Shown one piece after another: positions 52,576 to 64,000 of a DNA stretch of 64,000 nucleotides. The position numbers were made by a program, and so were the translations under genes. Origin of the DNA: Synchiropus splendidus (Eukaryota; Chordata; Actinopteri; Syngnathiformes; Callionymidae). The notes below the pieces were generated by a model that was not told the DNA's origin, did no database searches, and worked only from the letters and a program-made list of their open reading frames with translations. Each line of letters opens with the position of its first letter. Positions within the stretch are counted from its first letter, which is position 1. Location: assembly GCF_027744825.2 (NCBI RefSeq), contig NC_071340.1, positions 10,738,001 to 10,802,000 on the forward strand. Reading direction: 5' to 3'.

Positions 52576-53225
52576 AAAAAAACAAACTAATTGAGACATT
52601 AATGTTCTGGTTTAATGGGAATTATCAAAATCAAATCAAAGTAAAGCAGTTATTTTTCATCAGCAACAATGGCAGCACGGTGACTTTTATCCTGTGCTTG
52701 CTCTATGAAGCCGATGTAAGAGAGAAAGACGCAGCACTTGCTGAGATGTTTCCACCTGTTGCAGAGAAACACAGTGTTATGACACCCAGCCGGCCTCATT
52801 AGCAGACGACAACCTTCCCAACATACAATGCCATATCCCCGAAAAAGAGACTGAACCTTCGGCTGCTCCATGAACCAGCCTGTAATTGGAATTAAAACCG
52901 ACCCAAAGAACGGGACTGTCAAAGCAAGAGGAGGCCACAGCATTCATGAATGCAGATTCTGCGCCGCAGTAAACACGCCGCACACAGAGCAGCTCACAAT
53001 CACAACGCTTCCCCTAATTGCTGGTTGCACAGGCACTAAATGTTGCGACAAGATAACTTTGATGGAAATAATGAAATGACTCTGCCACACTGGTTGATAA
53101 GGCTGCCCAAAAAACAGGACGTCATTACTGTCGTGGAAAACAGGTGTTTCATGATGCAGATTCAAATGTCTTATAATGGAGGGGATTTTTACCTTCACAA
53201 CTCAAAACACAGAGCCAAATTGCAG
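52576..53225. promoter_or_regulatory. Unique block with homeodomain-type sites: weak regulatory candidate
   Basis: Between two repeats, 52780-53110 is repeat-free and more GC-balanced, with TGTAATTGGAATTA (52881-52894) and CCCTAATTGCTGG near 53013. No frame is convincing. The call rests on composition and motifs only. Confidence 0.22.
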
Positions 53226-53259
<34 letters not shown>

Positions 53260-53267
53260 ATATATAT
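53226..53267. repeat. (TA)n microsatellite, left of an inverted pogo-like fragment
   Basis: The (AT)n run is interrupted by TTTA at about 53245 and stops exactly where the pogo-like sequence begins. Confidence 0.95.
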
Positions 53268-53538
53268 GACACTCTACCATGGTCCAGTGTGGAGACAGGA
53301 AAGGTTTTACACCTCAATATGAAGAAAAAACAGTCAGTAAATGTAGCTAACGGGACACGTCTGCATACAGAGGCTGCGTTATACACAATAACAAAGCGTG
53401 TCGTGGGTCAGCTGATCGGTCTGCGCACGTTATGTCTTTTTTGGCTTTTTTCGGAATCCGAAAAATCCGAAAAAAAAAATCTAAAAAAATCTACATTTTT
53501 TGTTTGAATTCCGATTTGTTCAAATACCGAGACACCAC

Positions 53539-53540
<2 letters not shown>
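53268..53540 (-). mobile_element. Pogo/Tigger-like element fragment, truncated at its internal side
   Basis: Bases 53268-53361 are the inverse of 44097-44190. The right edge is ACACCACTG, the inverse of a CAGTGGTGTCTCGG terminus. The left edge is internal to the element, so one terminal repeat is lost. Both edges abut (TA)n tracts, fitting insertion into, or expansion of, TA target sites. No transposase is present; the 155-aa plus-strand frame over this region is not a gene. Confidence 0.7.

Positions 53541-53542
<2 letters not shown>

Positions 53543-53577
<35 letters not shown>
53543..53577. repeat. (TA)n microsatellite, right of the pogo-like fragment
   Basis: 17 TA units begin two bases after the CACTG terminus. 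Confidence 0.95.
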
Positions 53578-53581
<4 letters not shown>

Positions 53582-53814
53582 GATGAACTCTCTAGGATAA
53601 GATGAGGTGAACGATTCGACAATTCTTTTTTTTCCCAAAAGTGTTCAACGTTATTTTGATGTCCACTTTTTAACTTCAATGACAGCTCACGCACACATTC
53701 ACATGGCTTCTGATTTCACTCTTAATTTTTGACCAACAGAAAGAGATCAGACTTCTATTCACATTTTTATCTAAGTATTAGGAGGAGGTACTGTATGACC
53801 CACAATCGATCATA

Positions 53815-54905
53815 GAAAATGTAGTTAGGGCACAATTTTGAAAAATGGACCATTGCCATTGGAATTTAAGGGAATTCATGGAAATTTATAGGAATAAACA
53901 GCAATGGGGACTTTAACATAGTTGAGGAAAGTATATTTATGCATAATCTAAACAAAAAAAGTCATTCAAATACACCTGAATATCCACGCCATTCCTCAAT
54001 CACAAGCTCAGAACACACCTCTCTTGAGACCACGCTGCCGACTGGCTCTGAGCATGTCTTCATCACATGTACAGAGGGTCTCCAGAAGAGTGGACCACAC
54101 ATTTGAGCGTGAAGTGCAACGACTATTTGAAGGCACACATCAGAGCCTGCAGACTAACCAAAGAGAAGCATGTCTGATGATACTGTTGAGGTGAGCATTT
54201 ATTAAATGATTAAATAGCAAACATAGAAACAGGTGAGACTGACAGAGGAAGAGCCTACTGGCCGAGCAAAAACGCAGAAGATTTCTTTGTACAATGGGAA
54301 TTATTGTAGAGAAAGGGAGTTTCTTCTTGTACCACTTTGAAGTGGACCTGTAGTTGGAGGTTGACGATGTTTAATGGTACGTTTTTTCCAATGCAAATTT
54401 GAATTTAATGGGAGTTTGTGGACATTTAGGAATGGGAGGTGGGTTTTTGAATGAGTGGGTTTGGGAGATGGGCAATATTGAACCCAACATTCCTGTTTTT
54501 GTTCATCCACCAAACAAGTAACCAAACAAAGTCAGTTATAGAGCTGCTGAAATATCTGAAGAAAACATTTTACATTGAGGTTTTCTTCCAACCGGTGTTT
54601 ACATTTATGATTGTATCGAACATATTCCCTATTATTTTCCCTGAATTCCCATAATCCCACTATTCTCTTGGGATGTTTCCAAGATTTACATTTACCACAA
54701 ATTGTCTGCTCCTCTCTGACCCTTTTTATTTTGTCGATTTACATTTGCTTGGAAATAATGTACTTTCCAGTTAGTTCCCCTAAATTCACATTAAATCCAG
54801 TAATTCCCATTATTCCGATGGAGAGTTTCTAATATAAATAAAGATAAATTCTCAATTGAATTTATCTTCTAGATCAATTCTCAAGCTTAACTTGGGAATT
54901 TACCA
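53815..54905. repeat. Degenerate AT-rich repeat with GGAATTYATGG-type words
   Basis: Short variants such as GGAATTCATGGAAATTTA (about 53872), TTTGAATTTAATGGGAG (about 54398) and CCTGAATTCCCATAATCCC (about 54640, inverse) recur through the stretch in both orientations. This resembles an eroded fish DNA element, but I cannot set its ends or class. Confidence 0.3.
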
Positions 54906-56054
54906 GAAATATTGCACCCCTTTGCAAGGCTAGTATTCTGTAGCATCAGTATAGGTGGATGCAATGTGATAGCTCTATCGCTGAGCAACCGAGAGCATGT
55001 GAGCCCAGGGGCTCTCCATCAGCGCTCCCTAGCTGTCACATGCAAAGCAAAGGTTCTTTTTTTCCCCACAGCAACACATCCCAAACATGTCTCTTTGCTT
55101 TCCTACAGGTCCCTCTATCATGGTCCCGTAAAACCTGACAACGGCACATTAGCTGCCAGCACGTATTACGCCGCGCTCAGATCTACAGCTCTGCATCTTT
55201 GAAGTTAAAACAGGGGGAAAAGATCATAAGTTTCGGCCTGGTTCCAGAACGGTGTGGCGGCGCTCCCAGATGCTTCTCAAAGATTAGACTCATCGGTGAG
55301 CAGAGATCGGCTCCATCACACGGGCCCTCAGCAGACCTGGCAGCAGGTTTGAAGTGGAGCCAGTACTCTAAACTGGATCCTGACTGTTCCCAGCACAGCA
55401 AAGAAACCAACACTGGACTTGATAGAATGTTACCTAGCAACTAAATGTTATTATGTACAGCTTTGCCCGGTGACAAAGTCTGGCTTGCAGAGGAGAGGAG
55501 CAGCTTAATTAGTGCTTTCACAGTGGCACGAGCGCTGAAACCAGAGGAGGGTGTGCACGTGCCAGCACACTTGGGCTGACCTTCATGTCCAACATCAGAT
55601 CTGGGCCGCAAATACCGAGCAGGTGCGATGATGTCATCACATCTCATTCCACAGAGCCGCGCAGAGGACACAAAGGCTTTGTAGTGGTGGACGTACTTTT
55701 ACTCAAATTGCGCGCTGGTTTGTTTTGGCTGCGTTTGACTTTTCGCTTCATGGTGTGAGGTGGAAAATGCCGCATTTAAAAGCAGCCACAAAGAGACGTT
55801 TTAGGTGCTTTTTAGGAGAGTCCCAGGGCTCGTTTTCTAGACTCACGAGAAGAGGTGAGTCATGATTACACAACACCAACTTCACACATCATCAACATCG
55901 ACTCTTTAACTGGATAAAGTGATGGGCAGGTCACGGTAAGTGCCTGTTCTGTGAATGTGAAGCAGAATGAGAAAGAGCACAGTGAGGCCACGGTTCTTCT
56001 TAATAGTTTTATATCTAGCATAACGTTCCACTCCATGCTCCAGGTAGACATGTT
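54906..56054. other. No gene seen
   Basis: Unique sequence with frames of at most 100 aa and no domain, ending at the left target copy of the second hAT element. Confidence 0.5.
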
Positions 56055-56062
56055 GTCTAATA

Positions 56063-56504
56063 CAGTGACTCTTAAGCACAGGGCCGGGGCCCTTGGTAGG
56101 GCCGCAAGCACCTCCTTGAGGGCCGCTATTTTTTTTTTTTGTTTGTTTGTTTTACGCCATTGGGCCAAGACTCTTTGGAATTTAAATAAAATATATTATT
56201 TTAATGTTGTGATATTTCGACATGGTTTTATTGTATTTAGAATTGTATTTTTGTTTTTCCCAATTTTCTCAATTGTTTGCATCAAGTGTATTTTTTTTTT
56301 TTTTTGTTCTGGTTCTGCTGTTGGACTTTTCTGTGGCAAAATAAACATCTTTTCAAGGTTTAAAGGTTTTGGTTTGTTTTATGTGTAAATAGATTAAATA
56401 TGGTTGTTGATCACAAATAAAATCAAGAGGAATGAGTCAGTTCTATAACTTGAATGGGCCCTGGGAAAGGTGGGCCCCGAGATCAAAAAGGTTAAGAACC
56501 CCTG
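56063..56504. mobile_element. Non-autonomous hAT element (442 bp) with 8-bp target duplication
   Basis: The left end CAGTGACTCTTAA and the right end, reading CAGGGGTTCTTAACC inverted, are imperfect terminal repeats. Just inside, GGGGCCC occurs at both ends. GTCTAATA (56055-56062) and GTCGAATA (56505-56512) match at 7 of 8 bases, the size expected for hAT transposases. The interior is T-rich with AATAAA words and no transposase. The 145-aa plus frame across it is composition-driven. Confidence 0.82.
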
Positions 56505-56512
56505 GTCGAATA

Positions 56513-57797
56513 GACTTGACCATGGATTTTCATTGTAGTAGAAAAGCAGCTGCAATAAATGGCTGAGGTTTCCTTCATGCCATGGACTGAATGTGTTGTT
56601 GCTGACCTGTCCACTTAAAGTCCACTCATTAATTCACTTGCGTCGACTGATTCATTTCTGCGGTGGCGGTGGTGGGCTGGAGTCTAACATAGCTACAGAG
56701 GCAGGGGACACCCTGAACAGCTCGCCAGGATTTCGCAGGGCACATATAAAAGCAGAACCACTCATGGAGACACCTACACCAGAGGACAAGTTAGAGTAAT
56801 CCGATAACCTCTGCATGTGGGAGGAAAGAGGAGTGCTGGAATTGAACCCACAACCTTGGCCCTGACCATGAGTGACTCAGAGTTGCATCCATGAGAGATT
56901 TGGAGCAGAGCAGCTAGAGTAGAGGTGGCCCGTCTTGTGGTGGATCCCTTGGGCAAACAGGCCGTGTTCAACCACAGTTCTTGGCCGGAATCACTATGTG
57001 ATTCCTGAAAAGTGTACACAGGCTTTCGGCCTCAACGTCTCTGTAAACTCTGAAATGGGGCGACTCAACAGATATCTGTTCAAGAAAATATACCGCATCG
57101 TCACAATGCGTCAGTTTCAACAGACACTTTAGCTGTCAGAAGGTGGTAAGTGATGTTTCAGGTAGCGAGTGTGTTTGAGCTGAACAGAGGAAGCTGCTAG
57201 ATGCAAGCTCCACACTTCTTCTTGGCTGTTATTTCTGTTTCTGTTGTGCAGGTGCAATATAACACGAGCCATTCCTCAGAAACGACCTCCGGCACTCTTG
57301 ATTCCATTTCCCTTCCTTGTTACTCAAAGCACTCTGAAGGTGTTTTCTCCCCACCTGGCTAATATGAGCTGCACTTGTTCTGTTTGTGAATCGGATAATC
57401 GGTTAACAACGTTGCTTTTTCTGTTTCCCCACTGAGAAAGAAAGAGCTGCTGTGTTAGTCATTTTTACGACATGTTTTACTGCGCAGTTTGCCGAGACGA
57501 GGCCCGGCGCTTCCCCGCGGTGTTGGAGTGCATCTGCATCGGAGCGCAGGCTTGATCAGTGCAAAAAGTTTCTTCAGTGAGCTTTGATCAGATCAGGCAG
57601 TCGCTGACACTGACCTGTCACAGGTGGGCATCGACAACGTCGCACACCATTTTCAGAGGACCACATTGCATCCACCTAATTCATAAGCTAATAACTGCCC
57701 TTTCCAGCAAATGTTGATCACAAGGAATAGATGACTGCGTTTTTTTTTTTTTTGTTTTTTTGTTTTTTTTTAGGGTGGGATTCGATTCGATCGATTC
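56513..57797. other. No gene seen
   Basis: Unique sequence with frames up to 81 aa. A T-rich run with interspersed G lies at about 57741-57772, just before the second repeat copy. Confidence 0.5.
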
Positions 57798-58227
57798 GGT
57801 ATATTACTGAATAAAATGATGGACCCATACATACATTTAAACAACAATTTTTTTATTCAAGTTTTTATATCACCTTATTTAAACTAAAGCTCTTTTCATG
57901 TCTTGAAAATATCTGCATAAGAATTTAAATTTTATAAGAATTTCAAGTACATTCAGAGTAGTGGAAACCCTGCCCACTGTTAAGCGAAAAAACATCCCTG
58001 AACTAAAGCAAACAGATGCTTTTGTTTGCTTTTGTTCAGGGATTCCTCCATGTTTGTTGTTGTTGTTCTCATCCTAGCTGCGACGTGTCTTGTGCATCAG
58101 TGTGATCAGTGGAACAGGAACTATGGCACAGAGGTTCCCTGTTTCTCTCCCTGTCTGGAGAGCAACAAAATAAAATAAAATAAAATAAAATAAAATATTT
58201 TAACACATTAAAAAAGTTCCACCACTA
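57798..58227 (+). repeat. Unclassified interspersed repeat, copy 2 (family shared with 52106-52575)
   Basis: It aligns with copy 1 over its whole length but lacks about 45 bases near the start. It carries (AAAAT)n where copy 1 has (TAAAT)n, and has one substitution in the first arm of the hairpin (CCCTGAACTAAAG, 57996-58008, against 58029-58041). A TCGATTCGATCGATTC stretch precedes it and may be part of the same element. Confidence 0.8.
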
Positions 58228-61200
58228 GTTTTTTCTTTCTCATAGTTCCTCGGTCTCTCACGAAAGACGTACACATTGACATCTCCATTATCAGTTGGGG
58301 TAAATGTTTAAAAGCCCTGTTAAGCAGGAGAAGAATGTCGTGCAACTGTCTTTGTAAAAGGTCACTTTAAGTGGTCTGTATCCAAACAGGTTGGATTTAT
58401 AGTGTTTAAACTGCTTGAGGAAAATCCCCCCCGTTGTAAAGTTTTTCAATGAGTGACTCGAGGACTGAAGGATACTCCTGCCTCTGATAAGAAGAGGAGC
58501 AGGAGGAGGGCAGTTCAGGATTTTAGGGACCAGTGAGAAAAGACTGAGCTGAAACATTTTGGTTTCTGTCTCAGAGGTGCATAGAGAGGACTCTGCTGTG
58601 CATGTCTCCTTTAAAACCTGGTCAGGCCCGACTTGCGACAACTGAGGTCTGGTACAGCTCACGCGTCCTTATCCCTGCACAGCATCAGGCAGCTGCGCCG
58701 CTGAAAAAAAGCCGGTGGTGTCAGCCCATAACGCAATCTCTCACACATACACACGGAGGAGAAGAGGCTCAACTGAACCGGGTCAGAGAAAAAGGTACCG
58801 AAGGCCAGGTTTGTAAACCCTATACTCCATCACGCGTGACAAAGGTAACTAGAGGAATGTGGCCGAGGCTCAGCCCAATCCCTCTTTCTGTGCAGACCTT
58901 CTTATCTCTGCAGGCTGCAGCAAAACATTCCATAACTCACAAGGCTTTAGCTAATTTATTTGTTAGTCTGGGACTAGAAAACACACAGATAAACTACAAC
59001 AGTTATCTCCGGGCTAAAACCAACCAAGGTTTCAGCCCCGACGTCCATTTGTTGTCAGCATGGACAAGCAATTCATTTAGATGTAATAGTTTGGCTTCAG
59101 TTACACTCATAAATGTTTGCTTTGCCTTTTATGATTCACTTTACAAGACAGTAAAAGACAATAAAATCACATTGCATCTCTGAAGAGCCAATGTTCTTGC
59201 TTAGTTTCTGATTGCACTTTCTTCTCTGTTTCAGGCGAGCTCATATAGTTTTCAACCAAGGCGAGAACTCCATATTTTTGTGTGATTTTACATCTAAAAT
59301 AATAATAATAATCATAATAAAAACCAGATATGATTTGACTTAACCCTATAGGTTAATGCCTACTACATTGGATGTGAAGAACTATCAAAGTTATAAGTCG
59401 ACTTAGAGTCAGTGAAAATAATTGAGATGTGTAGGATACGATATCAACCTTCTTATGTGATGCAAAGAAATACCAGCTGTGTTAAAGGGGTAAAGAATCC
59501 TTTATTATACATGAAAGCATCTCCATTGTCGCCTTTTGTAAAGGTAGGTGTGGAAGTAATTCATATATTGTAGGATGAGCACCACAGAACACAAAACTAT
59601 TGGGGCATATTTTAGCTCAGCATAAAGTTGGTCAAACGGTGAAGTGTGGTAGTTTCCTCAATGGCTACAACAAATATCAAAGCTAAAGCGGGTTGGACAT
59701 TTTTAAGTGGTTATTAGTAAATAATAAAAAAGTTATAGTCCATTAAAAAAAATCCTTTTAGAAGTAATGCAATATAAGAAATGATTCAAGCATTAATACG
59801 CAAATATAATCCATATGACGGTAAGTGAGTCATCGTTGAGCCTGTCAACAACAAAAACAAAAAAGTCATTTATTAATGGATCAGCACTTCTCTGACATCA
59901 CACCGCATTCATTGGCATTGTTTTCTGCCTCAAGCCTTGACCTCTCACCCACTAACAACAGATTTCTATGGACATAAAACAAGCTTCTATGGCCATAAAG
60001 TCAAAGTGTTCATGTTTAATGTTGTTTAAACAAAGAGAGGACGGAAGAAAAGCAGAGTGAACAAAAGTGAACGGAGAACAAAAATCATTGCGATGACAAC
60101 CACCTCCCTACAGAATAAAAGCGACAGTGAATACTGCATTAACACACAGCAGCAAACACACACACCGAAACACCTCCACGCACACACACCTCCACGCACA
60201 CACTGACCCAAGAAACTGCGGGGTAAAATTCCAGAGCAGCTTACCGAGGTCAGACACAAGCAGAATTCTTTACTGATAATCACAACAGAGCTACTGTGTT
60301 TAATTTTTTTACCTCGCATGACTCCTCTGTTCTCTAAACTAAACAAGGAGCAGATCGACCGTGTCCTTGAAATCAGCACCGTGATACAGAAATTCATTGT
60401 GGGCGAAGTACACGGGATTTGACCCTGTCGATATGAGAACAAGGTGAGGAATAAACATATTCTGGAAAACAAGACTTTATTAAAACATGAACCGAGCAAT
60501 GATGATCAAGGTCTTATGGACTTGGACTGGAAGTTAAATCTATACTTTCTCTCAGCTTGTGAAAGTGTTGACACTATTCCTGTCCTGTGGTTTCTGGAGC
60601 CTAAGGCAAATTTAAAAGCATTGTTTTCTCTTCTCTTATAACTTCTACAAGAAGACCAGTAGATAGATCTTCATTAAGCAGCGACAAGGAGGTCATGTGA
60701 TCCAGTATAATGTAATAGAAGTTGTCTGCTGCTCTGTGATAGAAGTGGAGGGGCAGGACAAACTGATGATGACAACTGATGAGGAAGGCCATCCGTTATT
60801 TTCTCAAATCACATAAACCTTTTGCTTCATCTGGCACCATTTTCTTGAACTAGACCAGCTCATGAGAAATACAGAATTAATACAATGACGTTTGTTGAAA
60901 ATTGTACTTATTGTCATGTGCTGAATTTGGTTACGTCCAACAAGAAGTTATTTTCTCATGATAGGGACGAGACCTACATTTATGATTTCAAATAAGCCTC
61001 TCTGGTTTGTATAAGTTTTATTTTATTTTATTTTATTTAATTTTTTCACTTCAAGCTAAAAACAGCATGTTCTAATCATGCCAAAGTATAAAAGTGAGAA
61101 TAACTCGTACCTCGGAGCTAAAAAAAAGGAAGAATTATAAAATAAATAAAATAAAATAAAATAAAATAATAATCCATCAAATACCTTTTTGTCCTTGCGT

Positions 61201-64000
61201 CAATCTGCACTGGAATGGCAACTCTGCAGTTGGGAAAACCTATATGAGATTCTTCATACAAGCCGATTTCTGAAGCCGACCAACGTTTTCACCTTCTGTC
61301 ATCACTTTGTTAGCACGGACTTTAACATACACGTACAACTAAAGTTCTGCATCATAATCACTGGGAGATATGAAGCAATAAGAAGTGAGGGTGAGCACAT
61401 TCTGTGGCCACCAGAGAGTAACTGAGAGCTGCTATTGAAGCTCCACGTAGAGCAACAGCACACTGGCATGCCCTCTGAGTACTCCATTTGTCCGTCAAAT
61501 TACCACACAGAGAAAGGACAGCGACATCAGCATCAGCTAATTCATCACCAACAGCTTCAGACATAAACAAGTGGATGCTAAAAATGAACTGTGACCACCT
61601 GCTGCCTGGGATAAAACACGTCTGGGAAATCTACAATTATTGCCAAAGTATATATGAAGATTGTCAGGTGTGAGCATTCAGCCTGTTATGACTCGGTGAG
61701 ATGATGTCGACCTCTGCTGTGATGAGTAAACAGGGAGGACGTGGAGGAGCAGGAGGGAGCTCCGGCAGGTGGAGGTGGGAAGGAGAAGTGGCCAGCAACT
61801 CCAAACGGCTAATTAAATGAAGAGAAGCCGCGGGTGGAATCCAAAGCCAGACAACCTTGGGCGTCCTTGCTTCGGCGGCGGTGGAAACACGCATGAAGAG
61901 GTAAAACACAGAGAGACGAAGGAGCGGCAGGTGAGGTCAGGCGGGTGGTTCACTGAAGTGCAACTCTGAGATTTCTGTTTGAGTCTCTTCAGGTGCTTCA
62001 CCTTATTTCGCCGTCTCCTTTGCTTTTGCCCTTTCGAAACAAGATGAAGGGACGATCAGGAGGTGGCTTCAGTTAAGACCACCAATCAATACGGCTCTTC
62101 AGTGCAGGATGAGACCGAGATTGCGGCGAAAACGACAGATCGCCTTTTCTTGACTTTGAACATTCACGTCTCACTTGAGTTGTGAGCATAGAGGAACCTG
62201 GGGATCTTTATGTAGCGCTACTAATCCCTCTTACCTCGAAGCTTTGAAACGCTGGGACCTGGCTGTTCCCAATAACCGCACTCATCAGAGAAAGTTTTGC
62301 TCGCCTCCCAAACTCTGGCTTGGTAAATGAGAGCTAAAACGCCTCCTAACTCCTGACAATACTTCATCTTTGTTTTCCCCTCTCCAAACATCCAGGCCCT
62401 GAACAATTAGGCTCTTGTTTATGTCTGCAAATTGCCGTTTCGTGCCTTTCTGGGTATCGTCCCAGGCAGCTGGGCGCACCACTGGAACGTCCATATTGAT
62501 TGGGACGTCTGCTCTTCTAATAAGGTCTGTCTGCTTGTTCCATCCAGGGGTGCCATCGCACTCATACCTGCTCCCCAAACACAATTCCACCTCAGCTTCT
62601 GTAATGGATCCACAATTCAAAAGTGCTTACAGAAAACAATTTTGGGGTCCATTTACACTGGGAATAGCAGCCCCGACTCTAATGTTTCCCTCCCTGACTC
62701 TAATGCTTCCCTTTATCCAATTGTGCTTTGATTTTTCCCTGAATTTTGTCGTTGGTTGAACCATTTTTCCACTTTTCCTCCAGGCAACGCCTCATTTTAC
62801 TCTCTATTGTCCCCCTTTGTCTCCACCATTACAGTGATAAGTCTCCAGCAGCCTCTCCTTAAGGGCCCAGTGTCATTAGTTTCCAAGTCTGGCTTCATGC
62901 TGACTATGTGACTTTCACAACCTGGATTGCCCATTTGTTTTCACTCTAATGAAGGAGTGGAAAGACGCATGTGTGTGGGGTGAGGGTTAAAAGAACCAGC
63001 GGAAAGACAAAAGACAGGCAGTGAAATGGGGGAAAGAAGGATGATGAAAGCGAGGTACAATGTGTGGAAACAATCCGGTGAAGACTCCAGACGGGAGATT
63101 AAAATGCTCACAATGAAACGTAGAACTAGAAGACATAATAATGTAGTGACTCATGACAACAGCAGAAATAGAACATGAAAGACGCCCAAAGTTGCTCACC
63201 GCATGTCGTTGCTAGCATCGTCTTGTGTTGCTATGGAGACTCTTGCAAGCTAGGTTGAAAGCTGGATCTGAAAGTGGGTCTACATCAGACCTGACTGAAG
63301 TGTGTGAGAGTGGGCTCCACATGTCGTGGTTTCCTAAAAGCTGATTAAAGTCAAATATCTCTTGTTAGAAGAAGAAGCTGAAAGAGTCAAGAGAGGTTTT
63401 AGCGACAACCGGAGAGGCTGCTTTCATTCGGAATACATCTTTAGCATCTGAGAAATATACATTTGTTCGGCTACAGTGAGAAACCGGAAAAGCACTGCCG
63501 CAGGAACAAGGAGTAAAATCATATTAATAAAACTGCTTCTGTGACTGAAAAATAGTGGAGGCTCGTGGCAAAGTTTCCTGCTGGATTAGGATTTGGACCA
63601 CTTGCACCACGGACAGTGTCATAACTAGGAGTGGTCCGATCCCATATTCTGGATCACCATGGACCAAAACTATTATACCAGGAATTCAGGGGAAAAAAAG
63701 GAAAAACAACCAAACTGCAGCAACGCAATCTATGACACACTGTTCCCTTTGAAGCACAAACAAGTGCATGAGAAAAACTTCTTAGAGACAAGTTGGGATG
63801 CTCCACACATTGGCAGTGCAAGTAAGAGTCATTGACTGCGGAGTCATTTCACACACTCACCCCGTCCACTGGAGGACATTCAGGTGGAGCTGACCAAACT
63901 ATGTAGGAGCTGTCATTTTGAATTTTTAATACACCTGCAGCACACACTTTCGTTATTGTTTGGTTATTTATTTTTGCCTTTTCCCTTTAATTCTTTCATC
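58228..64000. other. No accepted gene; unique DNA
   Basis: The 193-aa plus frame at 58602-59183 and the 157-aa minus frame at 60026-60499 are not accepted (no domain, mixed composition). A short stretch at about 60313-60426 looks coding-like on both strands and is discussed under findings. 62210-62660 is repeat-free and GC-balanced. GGAGTGGTCCGATCCCATATTC near 63630 looks like a small scrap of a fish repeat. Confidence 0.45.
61016..61170. repeat. Inverted pair of pentanucleotide repeats
   Basis: (TTTTA)n at about 61018-61040 and (AAAAT)n at about 61139-61168 are inverse to each other, about 100 bases apart, and could fold into a stem. The spacer has no recognised feature. Confidence 0.85.

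Noticed and set aside
53040..53507. 155-codon plus frame sharing a segment with the 43966-44346 minus frame
   Set aside because: The shared peptide arises because both overlap copies of the same pogo-like DNA. The frame also translates a (TA)n tract and no transposase signature is visible.
58602..59183. 193-codon plus-strand frame with an ATG start
   Set aside because: It has no domain or family resemblance, mixed low-complexity composition, no promoter or splice context, and a length attainable by chance in 64 kb of DNA.
60026..60499. 157-codon minus-strand frame
   Set aside because: Much of it is a Cys/Val-rich translation of a (CA)-rich stretch; only the piece near 60.3-60.4 kb merits a look and is reported separately.

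Overview
This looks like nuclear DNA from a ray-finned (teleost) fish. It has AT-rich single-copy DNA, many (TA)n, (CA)n and (TG)n microsatellites, and the usual teleost mix of transposon debris: hAT, Tc1/mariner, pogo/Tigger-like and LINE remnants, plus a Tf1/sushi-type chromovirus. There are no operons, ribosome-binding sites or other prokaryotic features. Most of the window appears intergenic or intronic. Only one host coding exon is reasonably supported: a terminal exon on the minus strand at 48719-48856, of a gene I do not recognise.

The dominant feature is a complete LTR retrotransposon at 30413-36155 (5743 bp, plus strand). It is flanked by a 5-bp target duplication (AAACC) and has two 721-bp LTRs in which I see no difference. 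A single uninterrupted 1431-codon gag-pol frame carries, in order, a zinc knuckle, protease, reverse transcriptase, RNase H, DD35E integrase and a C-terminal chromodomain. The sequence also suggests how it primes reverse transcription. The bases just after the 5' LTR (31135-31145) are the exact reverse complement of 11 bases inside the LTR (30571-30581), as expected for Tf1/sushi self-priming rather than tRNA priming. The gag start codon lies in the last six bases of the LTR, the primer site lies within gag codons 3-6, and the stop codon overlaps the polypurine tract. Identical LTRs plus an intact frame point to a very recent, possibly active, copy.

Layout. 1-6190: AT-rich unique DNA with two long (TA)n/poly-T tracts. 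6195-7572: three small transposon pieces (pogo-like MITE, truncated minus-strand LINE, 79-bp palindromic MITE). 7573-14280: unique DNA. 14285-15150: fossil Tc1 transposase on the minus strand. 15170-28990: mostly unique DNA with microsatellites, a fold-back tandem repeat (25655-25905) and a GC-rich, octamer-containing block (26290-27060) that could be regulatory. 29016-29652: non-autonomous hAT element. 30413-36155: the chromovirus. 36161-43570: unique DNA with hAT fragments and regulatory-looking blocks. 43575-44664: LINE C-terminal remnant abutting a pogo-like element that ends in (TA)n. 48719-48856: terminal exon. 52011-58227: several repeats, including two copies of one unclassified family, a second pogo-like piece between (TA)n tracts, and a hAT element with an 8-bp target duplication. 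58228-64000: unique DNA with an inverted pentanucleotide pair.

Apart from the chromovirus proteins, which would act together in its own replication, there is no visible gene cooperation here. Family assignments rest on recognised motifs and terminal repeats, not on database searches.
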